Origin: Castanea sativa
Lineage: Eukaryota; Streptophyta; Magnoliopsida; Fagales; Fagaceae
DNA: 64,000 bases
Assembly: GCF_040712315.1 (NCBI RefSeq)
Contig: NC_134015.1
Location: forward strand, 5,479,945-5,543,944
Reading direction: 5' to 3'
In this document: positions 10,661 through 23,449 of the stretch, piece by piece
How the letters are laid out: every line of letters starts with the position of its first letter
Position numbering within the stretch: position 1 is the stretch's first letter
Notes under the pieces: generated by a model
What the model saw: only the letters and a program-made list of their open reading frames with translations
Database searches by the model: none
What the model was told of the DNA's origin: nothing
Position numbers and translations under genes: made by a program

Positions 10661-11293
10661 ATGAACACTTTAGTGAGGATGGTTATGGTGTTTCTTTTTC
10701 TCATTTTAGGAACCCATGTGTCAGAAGCATACAATACTTGCCCTACCTGTGGCAGCATTGATGTTCCATACCCTCTTAGCACTGATGACAACTGTGGAGA
10801 CCCTAGGTATAAAGTCTACTGCACCAATGGCATTCTTGAGTTCTTGTCAGCTGCAGGGTTTTCCTACAAGATCCTCAGTATTAATCCAAGTGCTTATAAG
10901 CTCATTATAAGCCCACCCCCAATACAGAAAGGCACATGTTATTCTTCTGATTTCAGTTCAGAAGGGTTAAAGCTTGATGAGAACTTGCCCTTCAACATAT
11001 CAACTCATAACACTGTCATGTTGTTTAATTGTTCTGACCACATACTTTTGTCACCCCTGAATTGTTCTTCAACCAGCTTTTGTAGGCAGTTTGAGGACAA
11101 TGTGGAGGAGGGAATTGGGTGTAAGAATACCCTTTGCTGCCATTACTTGAAAGATTCTGCCATGACTTCACATATGATTAGGATCCGGGCTGTAGGGTGC
11201 ACTGCTTATACTTCGATGGTGAATATGAAGCCTGGATCTTCCTTTGATTCATGGACCTATGGTATTGAGCTGCAATGGGTGCCCCCCAATTGA
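10661..11293 (+). CDS. Short secreted GUB_WAK_bind protein, copy 2
   Basis: A 210-residue ORF paralogous to copies 1 and 3. It has a signal peptide (VFLFLILGTHVSEA), the domain start CPTCGSIDVPYPLSTDDNCG, three NxS/T sequons and the same GIELQWVPPN end. Differences from copy 1 cluster in two short surface-like stretches: CTNGILEFLSAAGFSYK against CNHGILEFLSARGFYYK, and SDHILLSPLN against TDRLLYSPLN. The rest is nearly identical, suggesting recent duplication or gene conversion. An in-frame ATG at 10,616 would add 15 residues, but ATG 10,661 aligns with the starts of the other copies and puts the signal peptide at the N-terminus. The same 6-C run precedes the stop, and the same donor-like AG/GTATG follows it. 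There is no kinase domain downstream. Likely apoplastic; ligand unknown. Confidence 0.8.
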   Translation: MNTLVRMVMVFLFLILGTHVSEAYNTCPTCGSIDVPYPLSTDDNCGDPRYKVYCTNGILEFLSAAGFSYKILSINPSAYKLIISPPPIQKGTCYSSDFSSEGLKLDENLPFNISTHNTVMLFNCSDHILLSPLNCSSTSFCRQFEDNVEEGIGCKNTLCCHYLKDSAMTSHMIRIRAVGCTAYTSMVNMKPGSSFDSWTYGIELQWVPPN

Positions 11294-12357
11294 GTTTGGC
11301 TATAAGGCCTCGAGAAGGTATGCTGTGCATCAGACATATATATCATCTCTCTTACATACATGTGGGATCTTCACAACATGAAATTCACATATTATGAGAA
11401 ATTATGTATACGTGAGATGCATGGTAAAATTGTTGATCGTCACCTACCTACTAAACATAGTAAGAAGTGTGTCAAAAAATAAGGCTGTTGGTATTTCAAG
11501 TCTATGCTTTTGCTGTCATAGTATTAGCGGACCAGTGTATTCTAGTTAGATTTTGTGCTTCATGATTGATCACAAGCTCCCTAAAAGTGGGAAATTGGGG
11601 AGCCAAAAACCTAGTATTACGTTGGCTTTTGCAATTATGTAGTGTTTGATGTGTTACCTATTGTGTCTCTTTCACGTGGACCTATTGCTTCTTTAGGCTT
11701 GCTCTCTATAGTATGGGTCTTCTTGTTTGGCTTTTTTTAATGTTGGTAGTCAAATAAATTACTATTTCCTTCATAACTCGTCGTGTCCTTTTTACTTATA
11801 ATATCACAGTGTACATTAGATGATCGATGAGCTGAATCACTCCCAACAATGCATGGGGTTAACTCTCTAGAATTTATCACTATTATCATTTGACAGATGG
11901 GCTAAAAGGAATTGGGTTTTTAAAATCTTTGTATGCAGCATTATATTTGTATAAGAGAAAATCTTGTTATACATTTCGGAGACACATTCTTTAAAATCAT
12001 GTTTTGAAAACACTATTTTAGTTAAAATTATGAAGTAGTGAATCATTTTAATTTTGAAAACATGATTTCACAATTTTAGCTAAAATCGAGTTTCAAAACA
12101 CGATTTTAACCCACATGTTAGTGTGTGTACGATGAGTTTGCAATAGTGATTTCACAATTTTAACTAAAAATCATGTTTCCAAAACACGATTTTAGCTCAC
12201 GTGATAATGTGTATACTATGAGTGTGCAATTGTAATTGTGTGATAACCATTACCCTTTGCATAAGTATAGTTTTGTCTACTATATTTGTCATAGCTTCAA
12301 TATCCTTTTTATACAATTAACTATTTCAATATTATCTATCGTCTAGCAAAATAAAAT

Positions 12358-12498
12358 ACTTGAGGGTTTAGGGAGGAAAGGGCTTTTTAGCTGAATTAAT
12401 ACCTCCCCATGCACTTTGTGCTTGAGGATTTAAAGGAGAAATGGTTCAAACTATGGAATTAATAGCATATGGTAATTATCTTTTAAAAGATAAAACTG
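12358..12498 (+). mobile_element. tRNA-derived SINE, 141 bp, with 12-bp TSD
   Basis: The insertion lies between direct repeats GCAAAATAAAAT at 12,346-12,357 and 12,499-12,510. Blocks 1 and 3 carry the site once. The body resembles the SINE at 4,638-4,755 (GTTTAAGGGGGA...GGTTCGA against ATTTAAAGGAGA...GGTTCAA) and ends AATTATCTTTTAAAAGAT. Confidence 0.75.
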
Positions 12499-12916
12499 GC
12501 AAAATAAAATCAATTTTATTCTTAATCGTTGTGAAGGGCAAATCCCCATTGAGTTGGCAAGAAATTTTGTTTGATGTGAAAACATTTTACTAATGCCATG
12601 CGCCAAAGATAAATACATAATTAAATAAATAAATAATGAACAAATTTGATTGCTTTCAAGAGCGAACATGCAGGAATAGTTTCCTTAATTTTCCCTCTAA
12701 TGTTACTTGGGGTTACAGAAAGGATTTCTAAAGTTTACAAATTGATTCCAAAAAAAAAATAACCATGTCAACAAAATATGTAACATAAGTGCTGAAATGG
12801 AGCAATTTTCAAGTTAAACCATTGGTAAAGTGTTTCCCCTCTAAATTCCTTTCCACTCTCCCAAGAGTTCTGCGAGTGTACTTTTATTTCCTGTTATTCC
12901 AGTCATTTTCAATTAC

Positions 12917-13105
12917 AGAAATGATATGTCCATAACATTTTTACAACATTTTTACAGCAAATCTTAAGTGGCAGGTTGTTACTGGTTGTTATTGTTAGGG
13001 CAAAAAAGTAATCTTAGTGTTAAGTTCAAATTTGAACCAATAATAACTAACCACCTATGATTTGTTGTGAAAATGTTGTAAAAATGTTGTGGACGTAGCA
13101 CTTCT
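12917..13105. mobile_element. Mutator-type MITE (family M), copy 1, 189 bp
   Basis: Long TIRs of about 46 bp (AGAAATGATATGTCCATAAC outward left; AGAAGTGCTACGTCCACAAC from the right). TSD TTTTCAATTA at 12,906-12,915 and 13,107-13,116. Blocks 1 and 3 lack it. A 9-10 bp TSD with long TIRs fits Mutator-derived MITEs. Related copies lie at 43,031, 43,223 and 59,667. Confidence 0.8.
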
Positions 13106-13281
13106 CTTTTCAATTAACTTTTTGTTAAAAAATGCTTTCCCTATAATAAATAATATTCAGCAATAATAAAGAGGAATATTGCATTTATCAAACTCAAAAT
13201 CTATTCAACCTCGGCAACGTTATGATTAATTTTTCATAAGTATATTGAATAGTTACTGGCTTACAGCTAAACCATTCGCAT

Positions 13282-14302
13282 GTCAACGTAATGCTTAATA
13301 AGTTTGCTGATGACCAGTAAAAATTCTACTAATTCCATGATGGAGCCCTTACTCTGTCACTACAGGAATTTACTCCTCTGAATCGAGTGCAAATGACTAT
13401 ATCATGTGTTTAAAGAAGCAAACCAATGTGTTGATACATTAGCGAAACAGAGATCTCATCGTAAACTAATAATATTATTTTGTATGACTTTCCACCGCCT
13501 GTAGTGGTTAACCTGCTGGCTTTTCACAAAGCCAAGCTCTTTTGTTCTAAAACTGTTTATGTTTAATGTTATTCTCTTTAATTATTATATATATTAAATC
13601 AGGAAATTCAATCATCTAACCAATTACTCATCGTTCCATGTGAAATACTCTCATATTTTTGCTAAGAAAGCTAACATATCTACCATAGATGACATGTACT
13701 CAATGATATTAATCAAAGAAAAATCCAAATTTGATTTAATTTTTTTTTTCATGATTTCATGTAATTAAAACTTGAAATGCATGTTGGAATTTTGATGAAT
13801 GATGACTTAACATATGATCTCATGAGCTAAATGTTGAGAGCTACCGCTACAAAAGTAATTTTCAGAGTAATATATTTAATTTTAAAAATAATATGACTTT
13901 TAAGACTAATTCATAAGCTTTTAGAAAACCAATTATCTTTTAAGAATGAGTTTTTTTCTGTGTCAGAAAATAACATCCACATATTATGATCAAGTACATC
14001 TCATCTTAATTTAAAATTTGCACTAACCCTTCGTTAGAACCTAAAGCTTTAAACTACAAACTCTTCCATGCATCAATTGAGCCAAATAAACGGTTGGAAT
14101 TCTAACGAGGTGTGGTCGTCAAAACTAGGTGAATGAGTGAGTGCAAAAGAAAAAGAAAAATATCGGAATATTTTTATTTTTTTATGCTGAAAATGGGGAG
14201 TATATTTGGAATTTTTTTTGGTATTGGACATTTGCACAAGAATTTTTATTTTATTTTATGGATATTCCCACAAAAATTTTAAGTACTGTGTTTCATGATT
14301 TT
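13282..14302. other. Non-genic stretch
   Basis: AT-rich DNA with no ORF of interest. A short TAGTGGTTAACCTGC motif near 13,502 resembles a pol III A-box, but I found no B-box at the right distance with confidence. Confidence 0.5.
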
Positions 14303-14446
14303 TTTTTTTATACAAGATAAAAATTCTACTTTAGCCTAATATATGATTGAAACTCTCTCTTGAAGATTTGAACCCCAGCCCTTACGCATTGCACTCTACA
14401 AACACTTATACTTGTTAAGTGATCACCGCACTAAAGATGCGCGGTA
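14303..14446 (-). mobile_element. tRNA-derived SINE on the minus strand, 144 bp
   Basis: Flanked by near-identical 15-bp direct repeats GTGTTTCATGATTTT (14,288-14,302) and GTGTCTCATGATTTT (14,447-14,461). On the minus strand it runs from a tRNA-like head (TAGTGCGGTGATCACTTAAC), through the B-box GGTTCAAATCT, to an A-rich tail at 14,303. A second member is at about 42,718-42,878. Confidence 0.75.
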
Positions 14447-14461
14447 GTGTCTCATGATTTT

Positions 14462-16089
14462 AAACCATATAAAACTTTTCATCTAAATTTACACCTTCTT
14501 TGGACTCTCTTATTTAACCACTAGATCATGCATGGACCTTTTCATTTTTATGCTGCCGTTGAAAATATTTGGATACATCAACTCTAAACTAGCCTCTAAG
14601 CATATATTCCAAAAACTTATTTCATCTACAAACACAAAAATCTCGTAATACCTCTAAGTATTGTTGTGACTGAAAAATGCATCAACCTCGAATTATGATA
14701 ATTGAAAATTATTAACTTTTACATTTAAATAAATAAAAAAGAGAGCCTCTAAGCATGCATGCACGTGAGCACTTGGTTTGAGGTTGATACTTATAATTTT
14801 TTGTTTAGTGTTAAAAGCTTTTAAAGTTAGGTTGTGGCAAAGGTATGTTTGAGTTTTTTTTTTTTTTTTTTTAATTTCTTTTGACAAAATGGTATGTGCC
14901 AGTTTGAATCATATTTTTGGCTAAATTATTTATTGGCCATCTTGGTGGTACAAGGTATGATTTTATTTTATTCGATGGAAAATGACAATTTTCCATCCTA
15001 AAATATTACACCAATTATACTTAAAATATGAAACTATCAAATTTCACATTTGACCTCCCAAAGTCATAACTCTATTTCAAGTTAGAGTGTTTCCCATGCT
15101 GTCTATTTGGTGTTAAGTCTGACGGAATTTAACATTGAAAAACTAATGCAGCCATCTTTCATAAACATACAACTAAGGGGTAGATTAGCTTTTTAACACT
15201 AAATTTTGTTAGAGTTAACCATAAAATAGACAACAAGGGGTAGAAGTACAAAATATTTTTACTCTTACGGGGGCTTGTTGCTGTTACATTTTAAGAAAAG
15301 ATGCAAGTTTCATTTCTTAATTCAGCAGCTTTCATAAGGGTGTCATACACGCCTCTACAATGGCAATATACCACTAGTTAAATAAGAAAAATATACAAAG
15401 ATCGTGTAGGGATAAGCATAAGAAAACAATATTTACATGTTTTAAACAAGTAAAAAGTTTAGCAAATGTTAGGTTTGATGATGAACAAAATCTCTAGACA
15501 TGAAAATACTTACATGTAATTATATACACTTTAAAAAATCATTAAACTCCAAACTGTTTAGATGAAGACAACAACTACAAGAGTACAAACCATTAAAATG
15601 CACAATCTGAATATGTCAAGGAAGTGTACAAGCATCAATGACGAGATACATCGAACATATATAGCGCTAGGTATTAATCAAATGCACATGGATCATTGCG
15701 CATGCGTTTGTATTGTTGGACACAACCAGACACCCACAAGTAACTATAATATACTAGCATGCTTGTTGTGTTACATCAAACCTATTCATATGCACGTAGA
15801 TAATTATACAAACTCTTGCAATAGCCAGTTTGATGCGTAATGGCAAATCAACTATACATATTGTTGTACTAGCCTTCTGGATCGTCATATCCAGCCAATT
15901 CAACACATCCAAATGAACCAAAATGATGACAAAGACATTTTTACTATCCAACTTTAATAGATAGAGACAAACAACCAATTACTATGAACTTGATGGGATA
16001 AACGTGATGATAATACATTGCCCTTCTATTACTAATGGTTTTAATCCTATATATATGTATATGCAGGTCATCTCCACAAACCACACTTC
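14462..16089. other. Non-genic stretch
   Basis: AT-rich intergenic DNA with a poly-T run at 14,857-14,872. A 92-aa ORF at 15,562 and its antisense partner at 15,754 have no recognisable family and look like chance. Confidence 0.5.
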
Positions 16090-16664
16090 TAGGCCTATCC
16101 ATAGGTCAATTCGGATTGGGTTTGGGCTCAACCCACGTCCAACCCGACCAAATCAAGTGGAACAACCACCAACCTGCTGCCGACCGAGAGGATGATCGGA
16201 TCTGGTAGGTCGAAGCTTCAATAGATGTCAGGGGGATTAGTCGAGGTCAAAGATCTGGAAAATAGTGAGAATCTAGTTAGAAAAAGTTGAAAACCGGTTG
16301 AAATCCCGTGAAACAAAGGTGAAAAAATGTCAAAATTCTGTGAGATCTCGCCAAATCTAGCAAGATCTCGGTCATTTTCAGCAAGATCTCGGCTAGATCT
16401 GGCGAAATCTCGCCGAATCTAGCCAAGATCTAACCAAAAAATAACCCAAATCTAGCCAAATCTACCACATCTTGCTGGAAAAACATATGGGTTGGTTGGT
16501 TTGGGTTGCTCAGATTTGAGAGGAGAAGAACCGACATCTGACCCGCCACTCTCGATTTTTGGAAAAATAAATCCGTTGCCGACCACCAGAGAAGTTGGTT
16601 CGATTAGCGGTGAGTCGGGTTCAGTCGGTGGCGGTGGGTGGGCGCAGGTTTACAGACAGCCCTA
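16090..16664. mobile_element. hAT-like MITE or non-autonomous element
   Basis: Left end TAGGCCTATCCATAGGTC and right end, reading inward, TAGGGCTGTCTGTAAACC match the TAGGGGTGTCCA-type ends of plant hAT elements, with GGGTT/CGGGT-rich subterminal repeats. The middle is a degenerate array of the motif AAATCTAGCC/GAGATCTCG (16,300-16,470). No 8-bp TSD could be found. Its GC content is unlike the surroundings. Confidence 0.55.
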
Positions 16665-17526
16665 TAGACTACCCCTCACTCACTCATAACACACTGCAAC
16701 GCACTCACTCGTAAACCATATTGCCATTCACACCTTACAATGCTAATGTGCAATTGGCTACTACCCTGTTTTCCTAATAACTATGCAAAGGAGAGGAATT
16801 CTAATGTAAGAGAATACTATGCCGGACTGAGGCGTGAGTGAAAGTTTTGCATTAACAAGTCAAATGCTCTGCACAATGATGTCATATTTCTCGGAGCACC
16901 TTTGGTGGACTGTATCTCACTTACCAAGCTGAGGCGCAATGTCGACGAATGAACGTGTAGTCTACTGAATATGCAAGAACAACTTGATGTTGCTCCATAG
17001 GTCCAGATATTACATGTTGCAGCTTGTAGAAGAGCTCGCAACAGCCACCAAGACGCAACTCACACCTCGTGAGCAAAACAACATCTTAAACTACGAATCA
17101 TACCTATCAAAATGAATGAGTCGTTCGTACCTATCAGAATGAAGGAGCTGTTGACATGTCATTATGTCAATTTCATTTTGCACCATCTATGTTAAGTGTG
17201 CATCTTATGTAATGTTTAGCTTTACTTATGTGGAGTGTGCAACTTGTGTAATGTTTAAGTTTTTTTTTTTTGTTAACTCACTATCTTATGTTATGTGTAA
17301 CCTTATGTTAATATCATTTGTGTTAATTTTCTAATTTCTATTATGTGTGAGTTAATGGCCTTATTGTTAATGTTTAATATGTCGTACATGCATTTTACAA
17401 AATCACAAATATGAAGTTTTTTCGTTCATATGTAATGCATCTAATGATGTGGTATCTAGTGTTTAACGTGTCATCAACGATATTAGTAATTCCTAAATAT
17501 TTGTTACAAATTAATACTATAAGAAG

Positions 17527-17559
<33 letters not shown>

Positions 17560-20502
17560 TTATGCATATTTGTTCCAAACATAATAACGTTTACATTGTC
17601 CCCTTAAATGGATACAATAGTGACATATATAGTTCTAATAGAATAATAGTTCATCATAAATATAAAAATACAACATAGCAATTGTGGCCATACTTTATCT
17701 CATAATTACTCTTCATCTGACATCTCCACCTCTGACTGGTGAATATCATCTACAAGAAGTAATTGCATGTAGCTTGCTTGGTCGTATAACTGCAACTCAA
17801 CTAATTCACAAGTCTCAACCTGGGTCCAATATCAATTTAGGCATATCTTCATTTGATTGTTTTCATCTCTGATACCTTTTAATGCCCTATGAAGTCCATC
17901 TATAGTGTACATTGGCATTTGAGTTGCAAGTTGATGAGGCACTAACAAGTGACAACTGATAACCAACTAACTCTTCGTGAAATATTTCTTATTGTTGAAC
18001 AAACCAAGCCTACTCCTACCTCATTATGTTGTGAATTCCTCTACTGTTTCATAGATTGGGATCAATCAGATAATTAAACTCATTTTCCAGTACCTAATGA
18101 CGACTCATTGCTTTGAATACTTCATTGGGCTTGTAAATTGAATAATCAAGTGACATTTTCCTGCAATGACATATCAATTGCAATAGTTCGTAAATAATGT
18201 AAATCTACGTACACTGTTAATAGTACAACATTAAAGCTTGCATACCGTACAATTCCACCAAATACCATCTATCTAGACAAAGTTGCATAATCTGGTCTAT
18301 AATATAAATATTCATAATAAAAAGCTTCACAAATTTAAATAAAGGTAATAGCACATTTATTCCATTAAATACTGACATGAACATGTGGTAAAAAAAAACT
18401 CAATTATTTACGTGTAATAGTGTGGATAGATGACGGGTGCATGCTTATGACCTATGCATTCCACTAAATAAAAACATCATAAATGGGTCTCTGTTAAAGT
18501 ATGATGCATAGTGTGACATGACAATTGAATTAAATGTTCACGTGACATGACATAATATGACAAAGTTCAGACTTCAATAAAATTTGTTGTTATTGATAAA
18601 CATGACAATCCTGTCACATCTCATAACTACTGCACTCAACGTAAACAGTCAATGTAACATTTTGCAAATGGGGGGAGGGGGGGAGGGAGGGGTCAGAAAA
18701 ACTATTGTTTACCAGCCTCCATTGACATGACCACACAAACACTTTGGCGCTAATGACCATAAGATGTGGTAATAATTCGTCAAACATTTCAACGGTTTCT
18801 TTCAAACCCACCAGCAATTAGGTTGAAGTAGAAATGTGTTCCAACGCTTTAAAATCACATCATGTAGTGAGAATAAATTTTGGATCTAGTTCTTCATGCA
18901 TTATCAAAAAATTTAACAGAGCCATGACTACAGACATACACCAACTACTATGGGCTGACGATAACATGGGTTGGAAAGAAGAAAGATTTTGTTAATGCCA
19001 CAATATACACGTACAATAGACTTGGTAGTGTCGGATACATCATGGTGGGCAAACCTAGACAACTAGGTGTAGATAACACCACCATAGAAGCCACCACAAA
19101 AAAACAACCATGGTCAAAGCTATACGTGAAATAGTGTAAGTTGGAGGTGTATTGTAAATGGCATGGGTTAAGAGTTCCAAAAGCACGTTTAGCGGAGTTA
19201 CCTAGGTAGGAATCAAAAAAGGTACTTACACACCTTGAAAGAGAGAACAATCAAATGCAAAGGCGACTAGACCATTTCCATGCAATCCAAAAGTCTATTA
19301 AACATTTTAAAGGAAAGGCACAAAAGCGAGCCATCAAGTCCATTAACGAAATTACAAACTTAGATGATGACAAAGATATTTTAGACTTTTCATATTCAAG
19401 CAACGACGATTTTCAAAAGTTTCTACCTACAAAATTAAGACGTTGTTGTTAACACGTAACGAAAGGTGATTATGTAAGCTAAACTTTTGTAACTTAAGCA
19501 GTAGGGCTAGCTACCACTAAACATTTTCAAAGGTTCTTATGCATTGTCATTTGCACAAGGAATTTTAGGAGAACTTAGATATTTTTGTCTTGTTGGGTTA
19601 ATTTTTAATGTTATCAAACCTTATCTATTGATTATCTATGATGTTGAATCCATTAAATTCCAAATATTGAATAAAATCTAACAATAGTAAAAGTTCCATC
19701 TCACGTAATTAGTTTGCATAATTGTTCATTTCCCAATTTAACATAACTAGTGTCGCTTAACACAACAACATGCTGAACTAACTTCACTATAACCATATAC
19801 ATTTAAACTGCTGCAACATAACGTCAAGTTATAGACATACAAATTATAATTATAATTATTTAAATAAAAAATTTGTTACTAAGTAATATGAAAAATTATT
19901 TTTCAACCATATACATCCAAATTTTAATAAAATACACCCAAATTAACTGAAAATTTTGTTTTTCAACAATACTACAATGTCAATGGTTTATTTTATCATC
20001 AACTTCATATTAGCATCAATGTTAACAAATAAAATTAAATGAAACCCACTACACTTAAGAATCATACCTTTCGGTGTTAAATCAGATGGATCAAGGAAGA
20101 GACGGACTAAGTGACTATAGTGGGATTTTGGTTTTCGGTGAGATGAGAGGTAGAGAGAGATGGATTTGATTTCAATGGTGAGCAGGCAAAAATGTAGCTC
20201 AGAAACCCGTACTGATGGGAGGGGGGAGAGTGACTAAAAGGGAGATGACTAGTTCCATAACGTTCTTTCTAAAAATTTACTCATAACGCGATTCACAGAC
20301 ACTCGAGTTTGATAATGTTCTTTTTAAATATTTACACAAAATTCGATGTCATTTAAATCGAGTTCACCTTACACATAACTCGAGTTCCTAGTGGCATTTT
20401 TTATTTCTAGAATCCACATCACCGGTGCCACCGTGGCACTTCACTAATTGAACTCGATTTCTATAAACTCCAGTTACATGTAGAACTCGAGTTTTAAAGT
20501 GG
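16665..20502. mobile_element. Degenerate transposon-derived region, no intact gene
   Basis: Block 3 homology to the PP2C downstream region starts sharply at about 20,503. Just left of that point lies a repeat in which ACTCGAGTT-type palindromes recur at 20,301, 20,389, 20,450 and 20,487. Further left, minus-strand coding-like fragments are broken by stops: around 17,700-17,900 (CELVELQLYDQASY then MSDEE and a stop), 17,910-18,250 and 18,614-18,817 (CQWRLVNNSF). A + strand lysine/aspartate-rich fragment lies at 19,255-19,452. This looks like a decayed plant DNA transposon, perhaps Mutator class, but I could not identify a catalytic motif. An (AAT)n run is at 17,530-17,560. Confidence 0.4.
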
Positions 20503-20536
20503 AAAACCAAATATGCTCACGCTGCCAAACAAATTA

Positions 20537-20756
20537 CTATGAGATCACTGTAGGTTTGCTCGCCCTTTTTTCTTCCATGGCATCTTTCTTCTTCTAATAG
20601 TTAGCACAAAGGAAGGGGCCTTCCCATGGTTTCGATGCTGGAGAGAAGAAAGGCCCTGAATTTACTAATAATCCATTAGTGGGGGCTTGATCAACTTGGC
20701 AAACTGCCCACTAGAAAAGCTCAAAATTTGTGTTTGCAAGAAAATCCTTACCCAAC
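20537..20756 (-). pseudogene. PP2C exon 7 copy (fragment B, part 1)
   Basis: This is the same length as exon 7 of the intact PP2C gene (32,181-32,400) and keeps the acceptor AG and the terminal stop. The frame contains an internal TAG where the intact gene reads Arg in LFRCAVC, and the next cysteine of the CxxC pair is Trp. Together with the missing exons 1-5 this makes it non-functional. The WEGPFLC...KKKDAMEG segment is still recognisable. Confidence 0.9.
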
Positions 20757-21010
20757 CTACATACATTTTCATATAGAAGATGAACTAAGGACTACAATCA
20801 AAATGAGAAAACTGAAGAACCCCCTAGTTAAATATTTCAAACAAGCAGAGCCACATCATTCAAGAATAAGATAGAATAATCAGGAAGAAATCATTTGGCC
20901 TAGATTTGGGAAAAAAAATGTCTATTAAGTAATGTGATATCTACACATTAAGTATGGGAGAAAATTTACATATGGCCATCTACTTATCAAAATTTTATTT
21001 TGTATTGTGG

Positions 21011-21515
21011 GAGTCAAACCAGCTTGGATTGGGCTTGATGTGTGTCACAACTTTTTTGTAAATATGGGAACGGAAAAGAAAAGCTCACAATGAGAGATCC
21101 AAAGAGAATGGACCTTGAAATGAGATGGTAGAGGAAGAAAAAATGCATGAAACACACATGCAAGCTAAGCTACAAGGCCGTCTGAGATGGCCTAGTTCCT
21201 CTAGCTTACGCACCCTATAAGGAAAACTCAAGTTTTCTCTATTCTCTCTCACTTGTTTTTCTAGAACCCCTTGTTATATGTCATCTTTCCCTATTTACAT
21301 ATGTGTAAGTAGTGGGCTTGTAATGGAGATATGTGTCAGGTGTCCCATCACCTTTTTAGAATCATAGTGGAGATATGTGTCTAGTTTGTTGCTTTGGCTA
21401 CTCACATTAGCAATCAATGTGCGGACCCCTATTGTCCCTTTCTAATACCACCAATGTAGTTGCTCCTGAATGGGCTTGGTTGGGGAAGTATTTCTAGGTA
21501 TGGTGATTTTTCGAT
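21011..21515. mobile_element. Shared repeat in fragment B, left part (continues at 23,455-23,705)
   Basis: Matches 8,262-9,060 (TTGGGCTTGATGTGTGTCAC and onward). It is absent from intron 6 of the intact PP2C gene, where homology breaks near 32,640 after the motif shared with 21,000. The solo LTR at 21,521 interrupts it, so this repeat is the older insertion. Confidence 0.5.
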
Positions 21516-21520
21516 CACAT

Positions 21521-23449
21521 TGTTGACACCTCATTTTGCAACCCGTATTTAACCTCACCTAGAGGGTAAAAGGGTAATTTTACCTTGAAAATATGCATCT
21601 TGATTCTATTCATTAGATCATTAATCTCATTTTACCAAAATGATCTTGATGTTATAACGATCAAATCGACTGGTCATAAGCCCTAATTAGACCACCAGAT
21701 TGAAAGTTATCATCAAATCAAGTTTTAATGACTGAGATGCACTATCACAAATTGAGTCCGACCATATGTGATTATGAACAATTGATTTCAATTGGTTATA
21801 TGTATAATCAATTTGAGATCAATGATGTGTCATAATTTGATTGGTTAGGACTACATTTTATGGTAGGGTTGCACACACCACTTAACTAGATAGTTAAACA
21901 TTAATCATTCAATGAGTAGTTTGTGCAATTATCTTTTAAATATGATAAATTTAGAACTAATTAGGTATGAAATGAGAGTGATTGGAGCATATTAATGTTA
22001 ATTGGAAACTAATTTGGGACCTATTAATGTTAATTATGCTGAAACCATTTTCTAACAAATGATCTCTGCTCACTATTTCATCGATTTCTCTCAGAATATT
22101 TTGAATCTGTAAATGAAGTTAATTTTCCCAAAAACTAGACACCTGGGGATTCAATTTGAGCACAAGAACGAGACAATTGCAATCAAAATTGAGTTAGATA
22201 TGATTTTTCGAAGTTAGCTCTACAGGCTATTACAGCAACTACTGGAAAACCGAATTTTGGCTTGCTACTTACTCTTACTAATCTCTACATTTAATACTCC
22301 AGATTTCCCCCAAGGCTAAAATGAGATCTAAGTTCATGATTCTTTGTCAACCCTCATTAATGGTCTTCCATTCATATGTCCTCTGCCACTACTATATAAA
22401 CCCCCCCCCCCCTCTCCTTCATTCCAAGACACAAAAAAACTCCCTCTCTTCTCCTCTCTTAAGTTCTAGGAAGTTGAGTGGTCTTATCATATCTTAGTCT
22501 TCTTGATACTCAAGGTATTGAGTGAGACTTACATTTCTTCTCCTAACTCTTCTTTTCCTTCACCCTTAGGACCTCCCTCAAAAGTCTTCTCCTTCACCAT
22601 ATAGATCTTGCATGAAGGTATAATCTATTTCCCTAATTATTTTTTGTGTTGCCATGATGAGAGTTTAAGATTAAAGCATGATAGTAATCATTTAAATTTC
22701 CTTGAATATGTTTAAATGTTCTTAATTGTTCTTACAAGTTCTTCACATGTTCTTGGTTTTTCATCACATGTTTATGCATAACACTAGTTTTAATTTTAAA
22801 TCCACATCAAAAATATGAAAAAACATGTTTGTTTAATAATTCTTTCAAATTCTTGAATATAGGATATCACCATCCACACATTCTCTAGAATTTATTTTTC
22901 AAATTCAAATGCAATGCTTAATATATTGAATTAGGGTTTATCACATGCACACACTTTAAATTTAACATGCAAATTGATTGATAACATATTGGATGATGTG
23001 ATATGAATGTTGGTCACCATAGTCTAGAAGATCGGTTTCACCAGGCAAGGTGGGTGTCTAACACCCTCCCACCTTGTAATATAGCCACCAAATTTAGATC
23101 AAGGGTTGATAGACCAATGTTTATCCTTGTAATTTTCAATTTTTAGATTGTAATTAGGAAATAAAGCTATGTACTTTATCTTAGATTGTATCTAGGACCA
23201 AAGCCATGTAAGTTTCCCATGATCAATATAAATTCAATTGAAAAATAATAAAATGAGGAATTTTTCAATTTTGGTTTTTTTATTTATCCCAATAATTGAA
23301 TAAGTGGCGACTCCATTATAAAACCCTTAATCTAAAGGGGAAAATATAACTAGTTAAACCTCCATTTTGAGAAGCAATAACACGACTCCACCCATTCACG
23401 TGAGTTTAGCCCATCACTCCATAAAACGGGTCGGAGGTGTGGTCTCTCA
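21521..23449 (+). mobile_element. Solo LTR, Ty3/gypsy-like, 1,929 bp, with 5-bp TSD
   Basis: Starts TGTTGACACC and ends GGTCTCTCA, flanked by CACAT at 21,516-21,520 and 23,450-23,454. The ends are inverted-related (GACACCTC against GAGGTGTGG). Inside are a TATATAAA at about 22,394 with a poly-C run and CT-rich start region (likely U3/R boundary) and the motif GTGGCGACTCC near the 3' end (23,304), which is typical of long gypsy LTRs of the Tat group. There is no internal domain, so it arose by LTR-LTR recombination. Orientation is set by the TATA and the GGCGACTCC position. Confidence 0.9.

Larger units (their letters stand above)
8262..13281 (+). repeat. Segmental duplication block 2 (PP2C fragment A plus second GUB_WAK gene)
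   Basis: The order is shared repeat, PP2C exon 6 remnant, about 0.6 kb of common spacer, GUB_WAK promoter and gene, then downstream homology to about 13,281 (AGCTAAACCATTCGCATG), where similarity to blocks 1 and 3 stops. It is interrupted by a SINE (12,358-12,498) and a MITE (12,917-13,105). Confidence 0.8.

Noticed and set aside
13495..13560. Possible tRNA or SINE head (TAGTGGTTAACCTGC)
   Set aside because: No matching B-box, cloverleaf or TSD.
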